Positions 60,964-64,000 of a DNA stretch of 64,000 bases are shown one piece after another. The position numbers were made by a program, and so were the translations under genes. The notes below the pieces were generated by a model, which worked only from the letters and a program-made list of their open reading frames with translations, made no database searches and was not told the DNA's origin. Positions within the stretch are counted from its first letter, which is position 1. Every line of letters starts with the position of its first letter. Origin of the DNA: Bacteroidales bacterium (GTDB lineage: Bacteria; Bacteroidota; Bacteroidia; Bacteroidales; UBA932); NCBI GenBank assembly GCA_017509755.1, contig JAFWOY010000004.1, positions 1-64,000 on the forward strand, given 5' to 3'.

Positions 60964-62850
60964 TCAGTCAACAAAAGCAAAGGTAAACATCCATTTGACT
61001 AGCCGGACTTCCGGCGTGCTGAACGCGCCGACGGGCAATTTGAGCAGAACCCAGTTCCAACCGGCCTTCAGCGGGACGCGGAGCGGCTCCCGGCCGGCGC
61101 AGTTTTCATTGCCAAAAGGCGTTTCAAGCCCGATCTGGCCCGTATCGCCCAGCCACTGCGGCGGCACCAGCTCGACCCCGTTGAGCCAGATGCGGCTGCC
61201 GCGCCAATCCCAGGCGCCTTGCGGCGGGGCCTGGTCCCTTTCCGAACGGCTGTAATTCTGTGTTTCAAACCACAGGCCAGCCTCCCGCTCCGCGTCCGAC
61301 CACACGCGCCGCCAGGCATAGACGGTGCTGTTCGGCTGCGGATCTTCGAAATAGCCCGCCACGATGCCGGGTCCCCACACATGGCGGAAATAGATGCCAT
61401 TGCCGCGCGCCGGTGTCGCGGGAAGTTTCTCGAGCAGGGCCCAGGGATTCTTCACGGTCAAGGCCTCTTCGGGGGCGAACGTGCGTTGCAGGTCGCCATC
61501 GTTGGGATAGACAGGGGAAATGTGCCAGCACGCATCGGCCTGCCGGGTATAGGCTACGGGCGCATCGGGCGGCAGCGTATGCTGTATATGATAGAGCAGA
61601 CGGCGCTCGAAATCCGTGAAATCGACCGTGGCCGGATGGGCCGGGTCGGCGGGCAGGCAGGTGCCGAAATCGTCGAAATACTGGTATCCCCCGCCCTGCC
61701 AGGCGCGTGCGGCAAGTGCAATGACCGCCGGGTAGAAGGCGTTTTGCAGCAGCCGCTGGCGTACATCAGGCAGTTTGCGGTCGTTCCACAGGGCCACGAT
61801 GCTGCCGGCAATCTCGTCGCTGCCTTCCGCCACCCGGCAGATGGTGCTGGTATAGAGTCCCACGATGTCGCCGAACAGATCGAAATGGTTGATATAGTGC
61901 AAGCGGCAGTCGATGGCGGGAATGCCCGCCTGGGCCTTGCCCCGGTAACTCCAGAGCTGGGTCATGTCGATTTCGCCCGGTCCATATTTCCAGCCCGGAT
62001 TCCAGGAGACGACCTTCTTGCCGCGTTCCCGGAGGAAAGCGACGATTTCGGGAACGAGTGTCCGGTCGGTGAAAGCCACCTCATCGGTCCCGATATGGAT
62101 GTACGGCCCGTCAAAGAGTTCACACAGCTCCGCAAAAATGACTTTCAAGGCGGCTTTTCCTTCAGGCGTCTGCATTCCGAACCCCATGGCCCGCTCAAAG
62201 GCCGCGCTGTGGCCGGGCAGGTCGATTTCGGGAATGAGGGTTACATGGCGCTCCCGGCACCAGGCCGCCAATTCCCGGACATCTTCCTGCGAATAGAAAC
62301 GGCCGGGATCGCGCGTCATCGACGCGGCGTCGGTCAATTGCGGGAAAGCCTTGATCTCCAGCCGCCAGGCCTGGTTTTCCGTCAGGTGCCAGTGAAACAC
62401 ATTGATCTTGAAGCGGGCCAGATTGTCGATCTCGGCCTTGAGTTCTTCCAGCGGAAACCAGGAACGGCCTGCATCTTGCATGAAGCCGCGGATCCGGAAA
62501 GACGGCCAGTCGGTTATCACGCAGCACGGCAGGTTCCCCTGCCCGTCAGAGAGCTGAGAAAGCGTCTGGCGCGCGTTCCATACGCCGTGTTCCGTCAGGG
62601 CTTCAATCTGCACGCCCAGCCGCGTCACGCGAAGGCGGTAGGATTCCTCCGCATTGCGCGGCACGCCCGCGATGGAATCGACATAGCGCACGCGGACCTT
62701 GTTCCGCCACCGCACCGTACCGCTGCCGGTCACAATCTGTTTGGGACGCGGCAGCAGATCGTCGATGCCGGCATACGCCGGCGTCGCAAAGGCCATGCAC
62801 AACAAAAGCGTCACGACGGCCAAATGACTTCTTGTCAGCGAACGTTGCAA
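60964..62850 (-). CDS. GH20 beta-N-acetylhexosaminidase
   Basis: About 628 residues if started at TTG (62850), seven bases after the sialidase stop; no ATG suits, since the next one falls inside the signal peptide (VVTLLLCMAFATPAYA). Longer ATG starts would lie inside the sialidase gene. The GH20 catalytic Asp-Glu pair is in HIGTDEVAF (HxGxDE). Also visible are FMQDAGRSWFPLEELKAEID, KINVFHWHLTENQAW and LIPEIDLPGHSAAFERAMGF. It removes terminal beta-GlcNAc or GalNAc from glycans. Probably co-transcribed with the sialidase and the Kelch gene. Confidence 0.92.
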   Translation of the reverse strand: MQRSLTRSHLAVVTLLLCMAFATPAYAGIDDLLPRPKQIVTGSGTVRWRNKVRVRYVDSIAGVPRNAEESYRLRVTRLGVQIEALTEHGVWNARQTLSQLSDGQGNLPCCVITDWPSFRIRGFMQDAGRSWFPLEELKAEIDNLARFKINVFHWHLTENQAWRLEIKAFPQLTDAASMTRDPGRFYSQEDVRELAAWCRERHVTLIPEIDLPGHSAAFERAMGFGMQTPEGKAALKVIFAELCELFDGPYIHIGTDEVAFTDRTLVPEIVAFLRERGKKVVSWNPGWKYGPGEIDMTQLWSYRGKAQAGIPAIDCRLHYINHFDLFGDIVGLYTSTICRVAEGSDEIAGSIVALWNDRKLPDVRQRLLQNAFYPAVIALAARAWQGGGYQYFDDFGTCLPADPAHPATVDFTDFERRLLYHIQHTLPPDAPVAYTRQADACWHISPVYPNDGDLQRTFAPEEALTVKNPWALLEKLPATPARGNGIYFRHVWGPGIVAGYFEDPQPNSTVYAWRRVWSDAEREAGLWFETQNYSRSERDQAPPQGAWDWRGSRIWLNGVELVPPQWLGDTGQIGLETPFGNENCAGREPLRVPLKAGWNWVLLKLPVGAFSTPEVRLVKWMFTFAFVD

Positions 62851-62857
62851 AGCGGTG

Positions 62858-64000
62858 TCAGTTGAGGGATTTGACAATAGCTTCCAGCGGAATTGCCTGG
62901 AACGTAATATGCGCCACGGAGGACTCATAAAGGATGCCCACGGTCCGCTCATCGATCATCGTCAGGCAGGAGTAGCCCCAGCCTTCGTCTTCGTCAAGCA
63001 GCAACTGATTGGCTTCATGCCAAGTCAGGCCGTCGTCGAGCGAGGCCTTGATGGTGATGTGATGACGCCCCCGCTGGGTATCGGGATTGGAGAAGAGCAG
63101 GATGTGCCGCCCCAGGACATTCTCGTCGGCTTTCACGGCAATGAGCGAAGCCATGCAGACCGGCTCGCGCAGTGCGCTGCGCGAAGAGGGATGTTCGGTC
63201 CAGGTCCGGCCGAAATCGCGGGTCGTGGCCACGGAACGGGAACCGCCCCGGTTGTCGCGCATGTTGAGCATCAGCGTTCCGTCGGAGAGTTCAGCCACCT
63301 GGGCTTCCGTCGTGGAATCCTTGGCGGCGACGTGGCGCTGCCAGGTCTTCCCGTGGTCCCGGCTGTAGATGATACCGGCGTGCGGCGTGCGGCCTTCGTC
63401 AAACTCCGTGTACTGCATCGCAAAGACAATCGTCCCGTCGGACGTGGTGATGCCCCGGCCCGGACCTTCGAAGAAGAAAGCCCAGGTGGAATCCTTGAGC
63501 TGCGGGGTGACGCTTTCGGGCTTGCTCCAGCTGCGGCCGTCGTCCGTGCTGCGGCTCATCACCAGCTGCGCCGTGTAATCGGGGGAAATGCCCGGGACGG
63601 TGCTCCACCAGGCGGTGGCCACACCCATCCCGTGGGTCCAGATTGAAGCGATCCAGACATCGCCGCTGGTCTTGTCAACCAGGATGGCGGGATCCCCCGC
63701 ACCGTTCTGGGCCAGGGGCAGGCCGCCACGTTCGCCGAAGGCGATCGGACGGCGCATCTTTTCCCAGGTGCGGCCGCCGTCGGTAGAACGGCTCAGCCCG
63801 ATGTCGATGTGCTCCTGCAGGTCCTTGCTGTTGTTGTAACGCACGTCGTAAACAGCCAGCAGCGTCCCGTCGTTGGTTGTCACCAGACCGGGAATACGAT
63901 AGGCTTTGCTGCCGTCGTCGCCCGCCTTGCGGACGCCGATGCCCATGCGGTGGACGATCCCCTGCGGCGAAACGGCGGCAAGTCTGGCAGCTGAACCGTC
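62858..64000 (-). CDS. GH33 exo-alpha-sialidase, 5' end outside the window
   Basis: At least 380 residues are present. The frame stays open to base 64000, so the start and any signal peptide lie beyond. The substrate-carboxylate arginine motif is AYRIPGLVTT (Y/F-R-I-P), and five Asp boxes are seen: STDGGRTW, STDDGRSW, SRDHGKTW, TRDFGRTW and SLDDGLTW. Catalytic glutamate and tyrosine would be in the STTEAQVAELSDG and WGYSCL segments. It releases sialic acid from host glycans as the first step, after which GH20, GH2 and GH109 enzymes can act. Confidence 0.96.
   Translation of the reverse strand, partial: DGSAARLAAVSPQGIVHRMGIGVRKAGDDGSKAYRIPGLVTTNDGTLLAVYDVRYNNSKDLQEHIDIGLSRSTDGGRTWEKMRRPIAFGERGGLPLAQNGAGDPAILVDKTSGDVWIASIWTHGMGVATAWWSTVPGISPDYTAQLVMSRSTDDGRSWSKPESVTPQLKDSTWAFFFEGPGRGITTSDGTIVFAMQYTEFDEGRTPHAGIIYSRDHGKTWQRHVAAKDSTTEAQVAELSDGTLMLNMRDNRGGSRSVATTRDFGRTWTEHPSSRSALREPVCMASLIAVKADENVLGRHILLFSNPDTQRGRHHITIKASLDDGLTWHEANQLLLDEDEGWGYSCLTMIDERTVGILYESSVAHITFQAIPLEAIVKSLN

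Overview
The window looks like chromosomal DNA of a gut-type Bacteroidales (phylum Bacteroidota) with fairly high G+C. Supporting signs are Bacteroidota-type -7 promoter boxes (TAnnTTTG) at many gene starts, few Shine-Dalgarno sites, many lipoprotein signal peptides, and phylum-typical families (DUF4295, DUF1573, DUF1460, BACON, C10 proteases, long signal peptidase I). Nothing in the sequence fixes the genus.

Layout. 1-843 holds no convincing gene. It carries a tandem array of about 3.7 copies of a 146-bp unit, each with two hairpins. 844-3982 (minus) encodes a secreted endonuclease/phosphatase-like protein, an amidohydrolase lipoprotein, TrmO and a small membrane protein. 4118-7254 looks richer in A+T: a short C10-propeptide-like lipoprotein, an ECF sigma factor, a membrane-anchored beta-barrel protein and a serpin. 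7341-18569 holds a Uup-like ABC-F ATPase, two paralogous lipoproteins, an M13 peptidase/HAD/VanZ operon, a D-cysteine desulfhydrase-like enzyme and a 1009-residue golvesin/amidase-like protein. 18566-24957 (minus) reads as one operon: CorA, NhaC, C69 dipeptidase, C10 protease, BACON lipoprotein. 25014-28849 (minus) is a probable MurNAc-salvage operon: sugar kinase, MurQ, RecR, sodium symporter. 28904-32377 (minus) holds PnuC, Apt, a glutaminyl cyclase and a DUF1846 protein.

The centre is housekeeping: RNase P RNA, a DUF1460 amidase, tRNA-Thr(CGT), rpmB-rpmG-DUF4295, and thrS-infC-rpmI-rplT-lepB. Next come a DUF1538/PII/PII operon with DUF4199 and a GT2, a peroxiredoxin, a tRNA-editing protein, a peptide deformylase that carries a lipoprotein signal, and a DUF1573-meaB-secA-lpdA operon. 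An M16 peptidase precedes the final region (55093-64000), a host-glycan locus: GH109, GH2, a Kelch NanM-like mutarotase, GH20 and a GH33 sialidase cut by the window edge. Together these would strip sialic acid, Gal, HexNAc and terminal GalNAc from mucin-type glycans.

The most unusual finding is a palindromic element inserted in frame in two unrelated genes, trmO (3223-3352) and the ABC-F gene (8256-8370). The copies share a 13-base core, and their stems differ by paired changes that keep base pairing. This resembles the Rickettsia palindromic elements. Also notable are the hairpin array with one covarying pair (183-727), the lipoprotein deformylase with a palindrome exactly inside its promoter spacer, and the isolated C10 propeptide.
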